From: JAEUIG01 sp046349775
GTDB lineage: Bacteria > Planctomycetota > Planctomycetia > Planctomycetales > Planctomycetaceae
Length of the DNA stretch: 55,961 nt
Assembly: GCA_046349775.1 (NCBI GenBank)
Contig: JAXMBS010000036.1
Span: 1-55,961, forward strand
Reading direction: 5' to 3'
Below are positions 48,561 through 55,961 of this stretch, piece after piece. The position numbers and the translations under genes were made by a program. The first letter of the stretch is position 1. Every line of letters begins with the position of its first letter. Below the pieces are notes generated by a model, which saw nothing but the letters and a program-made list of their open reading frames with translations, had not been told where the DNA came from and searched no databases.

Positions 48561-49376
48561 TCAGTCCAGACGGACTCCGAGGTCGGCGTATTCAAATCGC
48601 GTGCGTCCGCCGCTGTCGGCCCGCATCCGGTCGACGAGTTTGGGCAATTCGGCGCGGACCGGCTGAACGAACTGGCGTTCCGCCCGGCGATCGACGCTCA
48701 ACAGCAGAATGACGAGGTCTTTCGTCTGCGGGAGCGACTTGTAACGACGAAAGAACTCCTCTTCAAAAGTGTCAGGCTCGACGCGGAAGCGGAGTTGCGA
48801 GCCGCCGGTGTCGAGCGTGGCGATCCCCTCGTCATCGATGATCAGATCCCAGAGGTCGCAGCGTTTGCGGATCTCCTCGTAGGTCAGGAGATGCCGGATC
48901 ATCGTGCCGGGGGAACTTTGAGCGAACTCCTGGAACCTCGATTTGAGACGCTCGACGTCGGCGGGGGAAGCCGCCAGTGGCGGGTCGCGGTCCGGGTCGA
49001 GGATCGCGGCGACTTCGTCCGCCGGCAGGCGGAACAACTCGACCAGCAGTTCTCCGAGGACGCGCTGCTGGGCTTCGGTGCGTTCGAGGGCGACCTCGGC
49101 GCGGACGGCGCGGGCCTCGCGCTCGTTCGAAGCGGCCGCGATGCGGTCCACGCTTTTCAGCAGTTCCTGGATCCTGTCGTGCAAGTCACGTTCGCGCGAT
49201 TCGGCCAGGTACAGGTCGGCCGCGGCACGCTCATTGTCTTTGGCGACTTGGGCCGCTTCGACTTGCGTCGCCTCCTGCTGCTGCCGCGATTCCAGGTACT
49301 GCAGGAACAGGATCACCAGCAGCGTGTCGACCAGCGGCGTAATCTGGAAGGCGATGCGGCGCGGGCGGAACCTCAT
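48561..49376 (-). CDS. ExbD/TolR-like protein with long coiled coil
   Basis: 271 residues from ATG 49376, which overlaps the stop of the ExbB-like gene (ATGA at 49373-49376). The N-terminal RIAFQITPLVDTLLVILFLQ matches the ExbD/TolR membrane helix, including the conserved Asp (PLVD) used for proton transfer. Unlike standard ExbD (about 140 residues), a coiled coil follows (residues 30-130: ESRQQQEATQVEAAQVAKD, DLHDRIQELLKSVDRIAAAS), then a globular end with WDLIIDDEGIATLDTGG and LVILLLSVDRRAERQFVQPV. Probably the stator's moving partner, with a longer reach across the planctomycete periplasm; inference. Confidence 0.82.
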   Translation of the reverse strand: MRFRPRRIAFQITPLVDTLLVILFLQYLESRQQQEATQVEAAQVAKDNERAAADLYLAESRERDLHDRIQELLKSVDRIAAASNEREARAVRAEVALERTEAQQRVLGELLVELFRLPADEVAAILDPDRDPPLAASPADVERLKSRFQEFAQSSPGTMIRHLLTYEEIRKRCDLWDLIIDDEGIATLDTGGSQLRFRVEPDTFEEEFFRRYKSLPQTKDLVILLLSVDRRAERQFVQPVRAELPKLVDRMRADSGGRTRFEYADLGVRLD

Positions 49377-50059
49377 GCCGGCGGCCCTCCGCCGGGGGAC
49401 GGCGACAGCGCGAGCTCGCGCTTGACCCGCGACACCGTATCGCGCACGTGCTGCCGATTGTCGGACAGACGCTGGAAGCCCGGTTCCAGAAAGCTGTTGA
49501 TGAACAGCAGCACGATAAACGCCAGGAGGCCCGTGGCGGTCGACCAGATGGCGTCGCCGAAGCGGGCGACGACGGCGCTGACCGCCGTCGATGACTGCAT
49601 GGATGCGCCGATGGCGAGGATGGTCCCGAGAATCCCGGCGATGGGATACGCTTCGATCATCGTGCGGGCCATGTTGTAGGCCGTGTCGAACAGCATGGAA
49701 CTCAGGTAGCGCCGCTTTTCGTCCAGGATGTTCATGCGATGCAACAGCGACGCACGATCGGCGGTCCGCTGCGGATCGTCGAGGACATCGTTGACGTCGG
49801 CGAGAAACGCGTCGATCTGGTCGGACAGATGCGCGGTGGCATCCAGCATGCTCTGGTGTCCCAGGCCGCGCGTGAAGTCGAACAGGGCCGATGCGATATT
49901 CCGCAGGTCGCGGCGGGACCAGACCCATAAGGCGGCCAGCACGATCAGGTGGACGACCAGCGCCGCGACGATGACGTAGGGCGAGGCGCGCGACAACTGG
50001 TCGAGCCAGAAATGCGTGGACTCGGCAGGCGGGGCTTGTGCGGCGAGGATCGGAGGCAT
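49373..50059 (-). CDS. MotA/TolQ/ExbB proton-channel family protein
   Basis: A 228-residue protein. Membrane helices are VIVAALVVHLIVLAALWVWS (about 28-48), EAYPIAGILGTILAIGASMQ (about 135-155) and IWSTATGLLAFIVLLFINSF (about 168-190), the last two being the conserved proton-channel pair of the family. A cytosolic helix region lies between (residues 50-130), as in TolQ/ExbB. The start at 50059 gives a short periplasmic lead. The stop overlaps the ExbD-like ATG, so translation is coupled. It likely powers a periplasmic or outer-membrane process from the proton gradient; the target is unknown. Confidence 0.85.
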   Translation of the reverse strand: MPPILAAQAPPAESTHFWLDQLSRASPYVIVAALVVHLIVLAALWVWSRRDLRNIASALFDFTRGLGHQSMLDATAHLSDQIDAFLADVNDVLDDPQRTADRASLLHRMNILDEKRRYLSSMLFDTAYNMARTMIEAYPIAGILGTILAIGASMQSSTAVSAVVARFGDAIWSTATGLLAFIVLLFINSFLEPGFQRLSDNRQHVRDTVSRVKRELALSPSPGGGPPA

Positions 50060-50089
50060 CGGCCGATGACTTGCCCGTGCGATGTGGCG

Positions 50090-50725
50090 TTAACCCTTGC
50101 GGGATGCGCGCTCGAGTATGAACAACGCACTGTGGGCGCGCAGGTTAGCGAGCCAGGCGCGATCGACGGCGCGCTCGCCGATGATCGGCAGTTCGCGAAC
50201 GACGCGGAAATTACCACGCTTGGCCAAATCGCGGAAGTCGAGCATTGTCAGGAAGTGGACGTTGGGCGTTTCGAACCACTCATAGGGGAGCGCATCGGTC
50301 ACCGGGGCGCGGCCGGAGAGCGCAACTTGAAGACGAATTCGCCAGTGTCCGAAATTCGGCACGACGACCAGTGCGCTGTGGGCGATGCGGAAGATTTCCT
50401 CAAACAGCGCCAGCGGCCGGTGCACCTGCTGCAGCGTCTGACTCAGCACGGCGAAGTCGAACGACCCGTCGGGAATCAGCTGCAGCCCCTGATCGAGGTC
50501 GGATTTCACGACCGGAATGCCGCGCCCGATCGCCGTGCAGATGTAAGGCATATCCACCTCGACGCCCAGCACGCGGCAGGCGTGGTCGTCGCGGATCCGT
50601 TGCAGCAGGCGGCCGTCGCCGCAGCCCAGGTCCACGACGCGGCTGCCGCGCGGAATGTGGGCCATCAGCAGGTCGTCGGTGACTGCCGACAACGGGTCGG
50701 GCATGTAGATCCGTTTGGCGCACAT
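50090..50725 (-). CDS. metW: MetW, methionine biosynthesis protein
   Basis: A 211-residue methyltransferase-fold protein (ATG 50725; an ATG at 50704 would remove seven). PRGSRVVDLGCGDGRLLQRI is the SAM-site motif I, followed by GVEVDMPYICTAIGRGIPVV and DGSFDFAVLSQTLQQV. Then comes the MetW-specific stretch VVPNFGHWRIRLQVALSGRA followed by WFETPNVHFLTMLDFRDL. MetW works with MetX in homoserine acylation, and the two genes are adjacent here (44 nt apart, same strand). The length is standard. Confidence 0.93.
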   Translation of the reverse strand: MCAKRIYMPDPLSAVTDDLLMAHIPRGSRVVDLGCGDGRLLQRIRDDHACRVLGVEVDMPYICTAIGRGIPVVKSDLDQGLQLIPDGSFDFAVLSQTLQQVHRPLALFEEIFRIAHSALVVVPNFGHWRIRLQVALSGRAPVTDALPYEWFETPNVHFLTMLDFRDLAKRGNFRVVRELPIIGERAVDRAWLANLRAHSALFILERASRKG

Positions 50726-50726
50726 A

Positions 50727-50757
50727 TTGGAAATGTCCGAATGACCGAATGTTGATG
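50727..50757. repeat. CCGAATG word tract
   Basis: The short spacer between metX and metW reads TTGGAAATGTCCGAATGACC then GAATGTTGATGG. It resembles the CCGAA/TTCGG words elsewhere and lies against the metW start. Confidence 0.35.
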
Positions 50758-50769
50758 GGAGAGTGCAGG

Positions 50770-51963
50770 TCAACCGGACCGGGATTGGCGTAACGTCGCG
50801 TCGAGGAACGGAACGACGAACTTCTGCAATTCGGGATAGAGCGCGTCGATCAGGAACGAGTCGTGTCCCTGACCGCCGGGGAGCTCGGCAAACGTCACGT
50901 GGCGCCCAGCCTGCACCAACGCGCGCACGATCGCCTTGCTGTGCGCCGTCGGGAACAGCCAGTCGTCCTCGTACGAGATCACCAGAAATCGGGCCGCCGT
51001 TGCGCCGAGACACTCCGTGAGCGGACCGTGCGTGGCTTCGAGATCGAAGTAGTCCATCACGCGCGTGAGGACCAGGTAGCTGTTGGCGTCGAAGCGATCG
51101 ACAAACCGCTTGCCCTGATGGTCGAGATAGCTCTCGATCTGGAACTCGGTCTCCTTCAGCAGGTCGTATGCGAGCTCCGCATTGTCCTGCAGCCGGCGGC
51201 CGAACTTGTGCTCGATCGACTGTTCGGACAGGTAAGTAATGTGGGCAATCATTCGCGCGAGCGCCAGCCCGAATCGGGGCGTCTCGGAATGGCCGTAATA
51301 ATCGCCGTTGTGGAACGCCGGGTCGGTGATGATCGCGCGGCGGCCGACCTTGTCGAAGGCGATCGCCTGGGCGTTGAGTCGCGCGGCGGAGGCCAACACG
51401 AGGGCCGCGGACAGTCGATCGGGAAAGCGGACCGCCCATTCCAGGACCTGCATGCCCCCGAGACTGCCGCCAACGACGGCCAGCAGCTTGGGGATCTGCA
51501 GATGATCGACGAGCGCCTGGTGGACGTTGACGATGTCGGCCACCGTAATGAACGGGAACTCGAGTCCGTAGGGCCGGCCTGTGGCGGGATTGGTGCTGCT
51601 GGGGCCCGTCGTCCCCTGACAGCCGCCGAGGATGTTCGCGCAGATCACGAAGTAACGGTCCGTGTCGATCCCCTTGCCGGGGCCGACGAAACCATCCCAC
51701 CAGCCGGGCTTGCGATCGTCGGACTTGTAGCGGCCGGCGACATGGGCGTCGCCCGTCAGCGCGTGGCAAATGAAAATCGCGTTATCGCGCGCCGGGGACA
51801 ACGTCCCCAGAGTTTCATAGGCGACGGTGATCGGACCGAGACGTTTGCCGCTTTCGAGCTTCAGGGAATCCGGAGGGGTAAACAGAGTAACCGACTGTCG
51901 GGACACGAGTCCGTCGTCCACAGAGGCCTCACGGGGAGCGGTTGGCGGCGGTTCGACGAGCAT
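50770..51963 (-). CDS. metX: Homoserine O-acetyltransferase MetX
   Basis: A 397-residue alpha/beta-hydrolase-fold acyltransferase, the first step of methionine synthesis from homoserine. It has VAYETLGTLSPARDNAIFIC, HALTGDAHVAG and a nucleophile elbow VVGGSLGGMQVLEWA. The acid and base of the triad lie in ISYEDDWLFP and GGQGHDSFLID. GKGIDTDRYFVICANILGGC is a family signature. Acetyl- versus succinyl-CoA use cannot be told from this alone, hence the default name. The length is normal. metW follows directly. No SAM riboswitch was seen upstream. Confidence 0.94.
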   Translation of the reverse strand: MLVEPPPTAPREASVDDGLVSRQSVTLFTPPDSLKLESGKRLGPITVAYETLGTLSPARDNAIFICHALTGDAHVAGRYKSDDRKPGWWDGFVGPGKGIDTDRYFVICANILGGCQGTTGPSSTNPATGRPYGLEFPFITVADIVNVHQALVDHLQIPKLLAVVGGSLGGMQVLEWAVRFPDRLSAALVLASAARLNAQAIAFDKVGRRAIITDPAFHNGDYYGHSETPRFGLALARMIAHITYLSEQSIEHKFGRRLQDNAELAYDLLKETEFQIESYLDHQGKRFVDRFDANSYLVLTRVMDYFDLEATHGPLTECLGATAARFLVISYEDDWLFPTAHSKAIVRALVQAGRHVTFAELPGGQGHDSFLIDALYPELQKFVVPFLDATLRQSRSG

Positions 51964-52336
51964 GCAAAGTCTGTTGCGGGAATGAGTTAAATCGCGGCCG
52001 GCAGCCCGTCCTGAAGCGGATTATACGGCGACGGTCCGTGGAATTCGAGATTATGGGCGATGAACCCTTGATGGTTTGCGCAAGGGACGTCCGTACGAGT
52101 GTGCGGGTTCGCGTGCCGCTTCGAGGGGGTTCGTGTGGGGCCGGCAGCCCTTCTTGGGTTGTTGGTACCGCGGTCGCAACGACTGGTCTTGCTCCAGTTT
52201 GCGCGCGTGGGGTACAAACCCGCGCGGTGTGAGCGGGCGCCCCCGCGGGGCCGCGACATGGAAGGGTGGCGCGTTTGCGGACGTCAAGCGTGCCCGCGGC
52301 GTTCTGAAGTTAACTCTGCTGGCAAGGAAGCCATCG
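51964..52336. other. Divergent intergenic region between metX and the membrane fusion gene
   Basis: About 370 bp. A foldback GCGCGTGGGG...CCCGCGC lies around 52200-52228 with TACAAA in the loop. Other frames are Arg-rich shadows. Both promoters should lie here, but no convincing -10/-35 pair was recognised. The metX-side leader is short and shows no SAM-riboswitch-like fold. Confidence 0.35.
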
Positions 52337-55300
52337 ATGCAGGCTGCATTGTCCGTAGCGCCCCGTTTGGCGCAGATCGCTTCAGCGGTCCGGAGGCCGG
52401 AGTTTTCAGGCCGACTTCTACGATCAGTTGCCGGAGTCGGCGCCGGCGCCTGTGTGGCGGTGGTGCTGTGGTGCTTCTGGATCCAGTGGGGCGCCTCGCT
52501 GGGTGCCAGTGCCGGCGCGACGCTCGCTGCCGCGACGGCGCTGATTGCGGGGTTGCGACTGGCGCGATGGGGAGCGGGCGTTCCCCAACGGCTGTCGCTG
52601 GCGTGGTGCGGCTTGGCGGCGGCACTGGTGACCGCGCCGACGGTGTCAGGGTTGACGCTGGACGCATTGCGATGGGTTCCGGCGGTGGCCCTCGAAAACA
52701 GCATCGTGTGCACGGCGTTGGCCTATGTCGCCGCACTGCTCAGTATCGGACCGACGATCGTCACGCTGGGCGTACTGTGCGGAGGCCCGCCCCGCGGTTC
52801 ACGCGTCCGCTTGCGTGCGGCCGATCCTTATCTCTGGGGGGGGATGGCGGTCAGCCTGATTGCAATTCCGCAGACGTGGTCGGTGGCTTTCGGCATGCAG
52901 CAACTCGGCTGGCTGCTCGCAGTCGGCGCGCACGGTGCAGGCCACCCTCACGTGGCGCCGCGTCTGGCAGCCCACGGATTCCTCCGCGACCTCGCAGCCG
53001 GTCTTCGAACGCGAGGAACCCAGGCATCCCTGGGAGCTGACCGATGTCGGACACCTGGTGACCGGCGCATTGATCGGCGTCAGCACGGCTGTGCTCATGC
53101 AGATGACCGCGCAACTGCAGGCACAACTGACGTTCGTAGTCTTTGCATCGCTGGGGGGACTGTTTGGCGGAGTGGCGATCGGGCTGTCACTGCGGATGCG
53201 CCGCGCGGCGGGACGGTCGATGGAGGCGGAGAACCTCATCGGCGCAGGGATGCTGTTGTCGGTGGCGAGCGTTGCACTGTTGTCGGTTCTGTTCGGCGCG
53301 TTGATCGACCTGAATCTGTGGCTGACGGCCACGGTGTCCGATGTCCGATTGCTGATGCCGCTGCGTGCATTGCAGGCGGCGTTACCCATGGCGTCGTGCG
53401 GTTTGGCGATGATTATCGCGACGGATGAACGGCCGCGGATGGTACGCGGCAATTTTCCAGGCGAGCTGAGCGTCGTGCTTGCGGGTTGTGCGGCAGGTTT
53501 CGTGCTGTTTCGGTGGATCGGAGCGGATCCGGAACGCGCCATGCCATGGTTTGAAGTGGGCGCGTGCGTGCTGGCGTTGCTGTTCCTGCAGACGGCCCGG
53601 CAGCAAATGCAGGTCCGGCGGCGGGCACTGATCGCCGCCGCGGCGGGCATCGTGCTGGCGGCGGCGAGTTTCTGGCTGTCGGACTATCGACCGGCCCGGG
53701 CCGCCCGTCTGCTCTACTCGACAGACGTTTTTTCCGCGTATCGCAGCGGCGTCGAGAAGGACACACTTGAGGTGCTGGACGACGGTCGTCTGACGGCGCG
53801 GCTGAGCAACGGCCAGGCGACCTGGACAGTATGGAAACACCACGGTGCCCAGTTGCAGTTCCGCGAGAACGGAGTCCCGAGACACATCATGTCCATGGAC
53901 CTGGCGATCTGCCCGCAGTCTTCGGCCGAATTGTTGCCGGCCGTGGCGCCGCTCATCGTACACCCGCATCCGCGGAATGTGCTGCTGACGGGACTGGGTT
54001 CAACGGCGACGCTGCAGGCCTGTCTGGCGTTCCCGGTGGAGTCAATCACCTGCACCGAGGCGGATCGGGCGCTCGTCAGGCTGGCGCGTCGCGGCGTCGC
54101 GAAGTCCGGTTCGGCCGATGTCCTGGGGGATCCCCGCGTCCGACTGCTGCAGATTGATGCAGCGCTCGGCGCCGCGGCGCGGGACGAAGCCTACGACGTC
54201 ATCATCGTCGCGGCGACACAGCCGGCGCTGTTCTCGTCGGCGAGCACGGCGACGACGGAGTACTACCTGCGGTTGGCGGCCAAGCTCCAGCCAGGCGGCG
54301 TGTTATGCCAGCGATTTCAGTACCTCGATCTCGGGGCCGCGCCGCTGCGCGACATGACGGCCACGCTGCAAGCGGTGTTCCCGCAGGTGCGCCTGCTGGA
54401 GACGGCGCCGGGCGAAGTCATTCTGCTGGCGATGCGCGACGACGGGCCGGTCATTGATGCGCAGTTGGCGGATCGTGCGGCAGCCGCGCACGTCCGGCGC
54501 GTGATGAGCCAGACCGGTTGGGACTGGTCGGTGCTCTTGGGGCTGGCGGCGGTCGATACCGATGCTGCGGCCGAGATGGTGGCCGGCAACTCGCGCGTCA
54601 ACGTCGGCGCCGACGGTCGGTGCGCGATGGGGCTGGGGCGCGAAGTGCTCCGTTGGGGGGCGAAGCAGGCAGAAATTCAGCAGATGCTGCAGCCGCGGCA
54701 ATCGCGCATTCTGCAATGGATCGGCGACTGTGCGCAGGCGGAAGACGCCGCGAAGAGGCTGGCGGACGTCAACGAACAGCAGAAAGTCATCGCTGAGAAT
54801 CCCGAACAGCCGTGGACGTATCGCAAGTTGCTGAAAGAGCGGTTGCAGAACCGTCCGCGGACGGTAATTGTGCCGGTATCGCACGAAGGCCTGCAGCGCC
54901 GGCTGCATCCGGAAGATGAGCGGCGCAAGGAGTACCTGGTCGCGTTGGGAGAGTCCGCGCGACAGCAGCAGCCGGATGCGGAGTCGATCCGCCGAGTGAC
55001 GGAGTTCGCGGATCCATTCGATCCGCTGGTGAGTTTCTTCGCACACCACGAAGCGGCGGCGCTATTGTCTCGCAGCGCCTCCCCGGACCGCCGGACGGAA
55101 CTGGCGCATCGGCTGTACACGGTGTACTACGGCGCCGGTACGGACCGCTCCGTGCGGAACGTGACGGCGGCGCTGCAACTCGAGTTGAGCGCACCGGACG
55201 CTGCACGTGCACCCAGGGACCGCTGGGACCAGATGAACTCGCTGCTCGACGTTCTGCGCCAAAGATGGGCGTATCGGCTGGGGCGTCCGGAACAGAGCCG

Positions 55301-55520
55301 ATTTGCGGCCGCCGACGTCAGCGAATCGCTGACGGCTGTACGCGACGCGCTGGCCGAGATGGATGCGCAGCGGGCGGTCCTGGGAATGGACGCCGAACTA
55401 TGGCGCGCCCGCCGGCAATTTCTCGAGCTCGCGCTGGTCCGACCGCTCAAGCAGGCACAGATCGAGCAGACGGACCGGCCAGGACCCCGCACGGCTGCGG
55501 CCCCGTCAACGGCTCCGTAA
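52337..55520 (+). CDS. Spermidine-synthase-like domain fused to a polytopic membrane region, one frameshift near 52940
   Basis: A protein of about 1,060 residues. From ATG 52337 the first frame gives membrane helices (GAGACVAVVLWCFWIQW, LAYVAALLSIGPTIVTLGVL) up to WLLAVGAHG; one base is shifted near 52940, after which ATLTWRRVWQPTDSSATSQP continues in the second frame to 55520. About ten membrane segments end near ALIAAAAGIVLAAASFWLSD. A spermidine-synthase-like Rossmann domain follows: NVLLTGLGSTATLQACLAFP, CTEADRALVRLARRG, YDVIIVAATQPALF and YYLRLAAKLQPGGVLCQRF. The SAM-loop Gly pattern is weak, so activity is uncertain. The last 300 residues are helical with a LHPEDERRKEYLVAL stretch. Confidence 0.75.
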
Positions 55521-55535
55521 GGCCCGGTATTCCCT

Positions 55536-55961
55536 TCAGGCTCCGGCCGGGGCTGCCACGGACGGCGGTGCAGCAACAACCGACGACACTGCACTGGCCT
55601 GCGCTTCCGTCAGCTTGTCGTCGCGCTTCGTCGAAGTCCCTGCGTCCGCAGGACGTCCGCCAGCGGCGCGCTGCCGCTCGTAGAAGACCAGGAACTGGTT
55701 GAATTTGCCTTCAAACTCATTGAGCAGGTCGTGGTCTCGAAACTTCACGTCCGAGACGTGTTCGCCCTGCATCAGCGCCTCTAAAGCGTTTTGTACGCGG
55801 ACCAGTGGTCCGACGACGCGATGCGTCATCCGTACGAATTCGAGCAGCAGCACCGGCAAGATCAGCAGCGCGCTGATGACCAGCGGCGCGCTCTCCATCC
55901 AGAATTGTTCATACAGGCTCTGAACGGGATGCGATACTAGGCTCTCGGGCGTCGCCACGCG
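55536..55961 (-). CDS. HAMP-like membrane protein, partial at the window edge
   Basis: At least 140 residues; the readable start is a GTG at 55958 three bases from the edge, so the gene probably continues beyond. A membrane helix (APLVISALLILPVLLLEF) is followed by VRMTHRVVGPLVRVQNALEA and LMQGEHVSDVKFRDHDLLNE, the two-helix pattern of a HAMP domain with the RVVGP connector. FEGKFNQFLVFYERQ continues as a helix, then an Ala/Ser/Val-rich tail. Short HAMP proteins of this kind lack kinase or receptor domains and may act as membrane signalling adaptors. Confidence 0.7.
   Translation of the reverse strand, partial: RVATPESLVSHPVQSLYEQFWMESAPLVISALLILPVLLLEFVRMTHRVVGPLVRVQNALEALMQGEHVSDVKFRDHDLLNEFEGKFNQFLVFYERQRAAGGRPADAGTSTKRDDKLTEAQASAVSSVVAAPPSVAAPAGA

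Noticed and set aside
48096..49679. Plus-strand open frame of 527 codons opposite the ExbB/ExbD-like genes
   Set aside because: Antisense shadow; the minus-strand genes have membrane and coupling signals.
51964..52090. SAM riboswitch upstream of metX
   Set aside because: The short leader shows no SAM-I or SAM-II-like conserved core or pairing pattern.

Overview
This GC-rich window looks like chromosomal DNA of a planctomycete, probably Planctomycetaceae-like. The markers are a DUF1559 protein with a pseudopilin N-terminus, a Gfo/Idh/MocA oxidoreductase, two sugar-isomerase-like TIM barrels (one with a Tat signal), a ten-repeat FG-GAP/VCBS protein, a Ser/Thr kinase beside a tandem FHA protein, an ECF-type sigma factor, and intergenic spaces full of short inverted and word-like repeats. 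The taxonomic call is inference from gene content. No rRNA, CRISPR array, transposase or recombinase gene was recognised.

Layout. 0.5-10.6 kb: a BT1-type transporter, YhdH-type reductase, POT peptide transporter, receiver-like protein, MFS transporter, frameshifted M20 peptidase, DUF433/DUF5615 toxin-antitoxin-like pair, NYN protein and frameshifted alpha/beta hydrolase. 10.8-14.6 kb: frameshifted scpA, a broken ankyrin protein and a small membrane protein. 15.2-21.6 kb: a signalling cluster (coiled-coil membrane protein, zinc-ribbon/FHA protein, Ser/Thr kinase with a broken membrane C-terminus, two membrane proteins, sigma factor). 21.8-24.9 kb: an alpha-E/circularly permuted ATP-grasp pair and an orphan gene. 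25.0-28.35 kb: a tRNA-Arg(CCT) and a 3.2-kb segment bracketed by 40-bp direct repeats of the tRNA 5' half, filled with small or broken ORFs. 28.6-37.1 kb: TauD-like enzyme, MFS, alcohol dehydrogenase, TIM barrel, DUF1559 pair, PhyH and Gfo/Idh/MocA. 37.4-43.8 kb: DUF444, YqgE/AlgH, DUF6159-like, SDR, PilZ, broken GGDEF protein and Tat-exported TIM barrel. 43.9-56.0 kb: a polytopic membrane protein, VCBS protein, ExbB/ExbD-like trio, metX-metW, a spermidine-synthase-like membrane fusion and a partial HAMP-like protein.

Two patterns cut across the window. First, many gene starts are directly preceded by degenerate word repeats (CTGACC, ATCGACC, ATTGACC, CCGAAATCC, CACCAAAC, CTCCTTTG) that read mostly G-poor on the coding strand, with little sign of a Shine-Dalgarno sequence; several spacers are inverted repeats built from these words. 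Second, about nine genes are split by small indels while their neighbours are clean, and protein similarity continues across frames. Because scpA is among them, consensus sequence error is as likely as real gene decay.

Most genes are housekeeping or transport. The linked sets are metX-metW (methionine synthesis), alpha-E/ATP-grasp, ExbB/ExbD-like membrane energisation, PilZ beside GGDEF (c-di-GMP), and kinase/FHA/coiled-coil (phospho-signalling).
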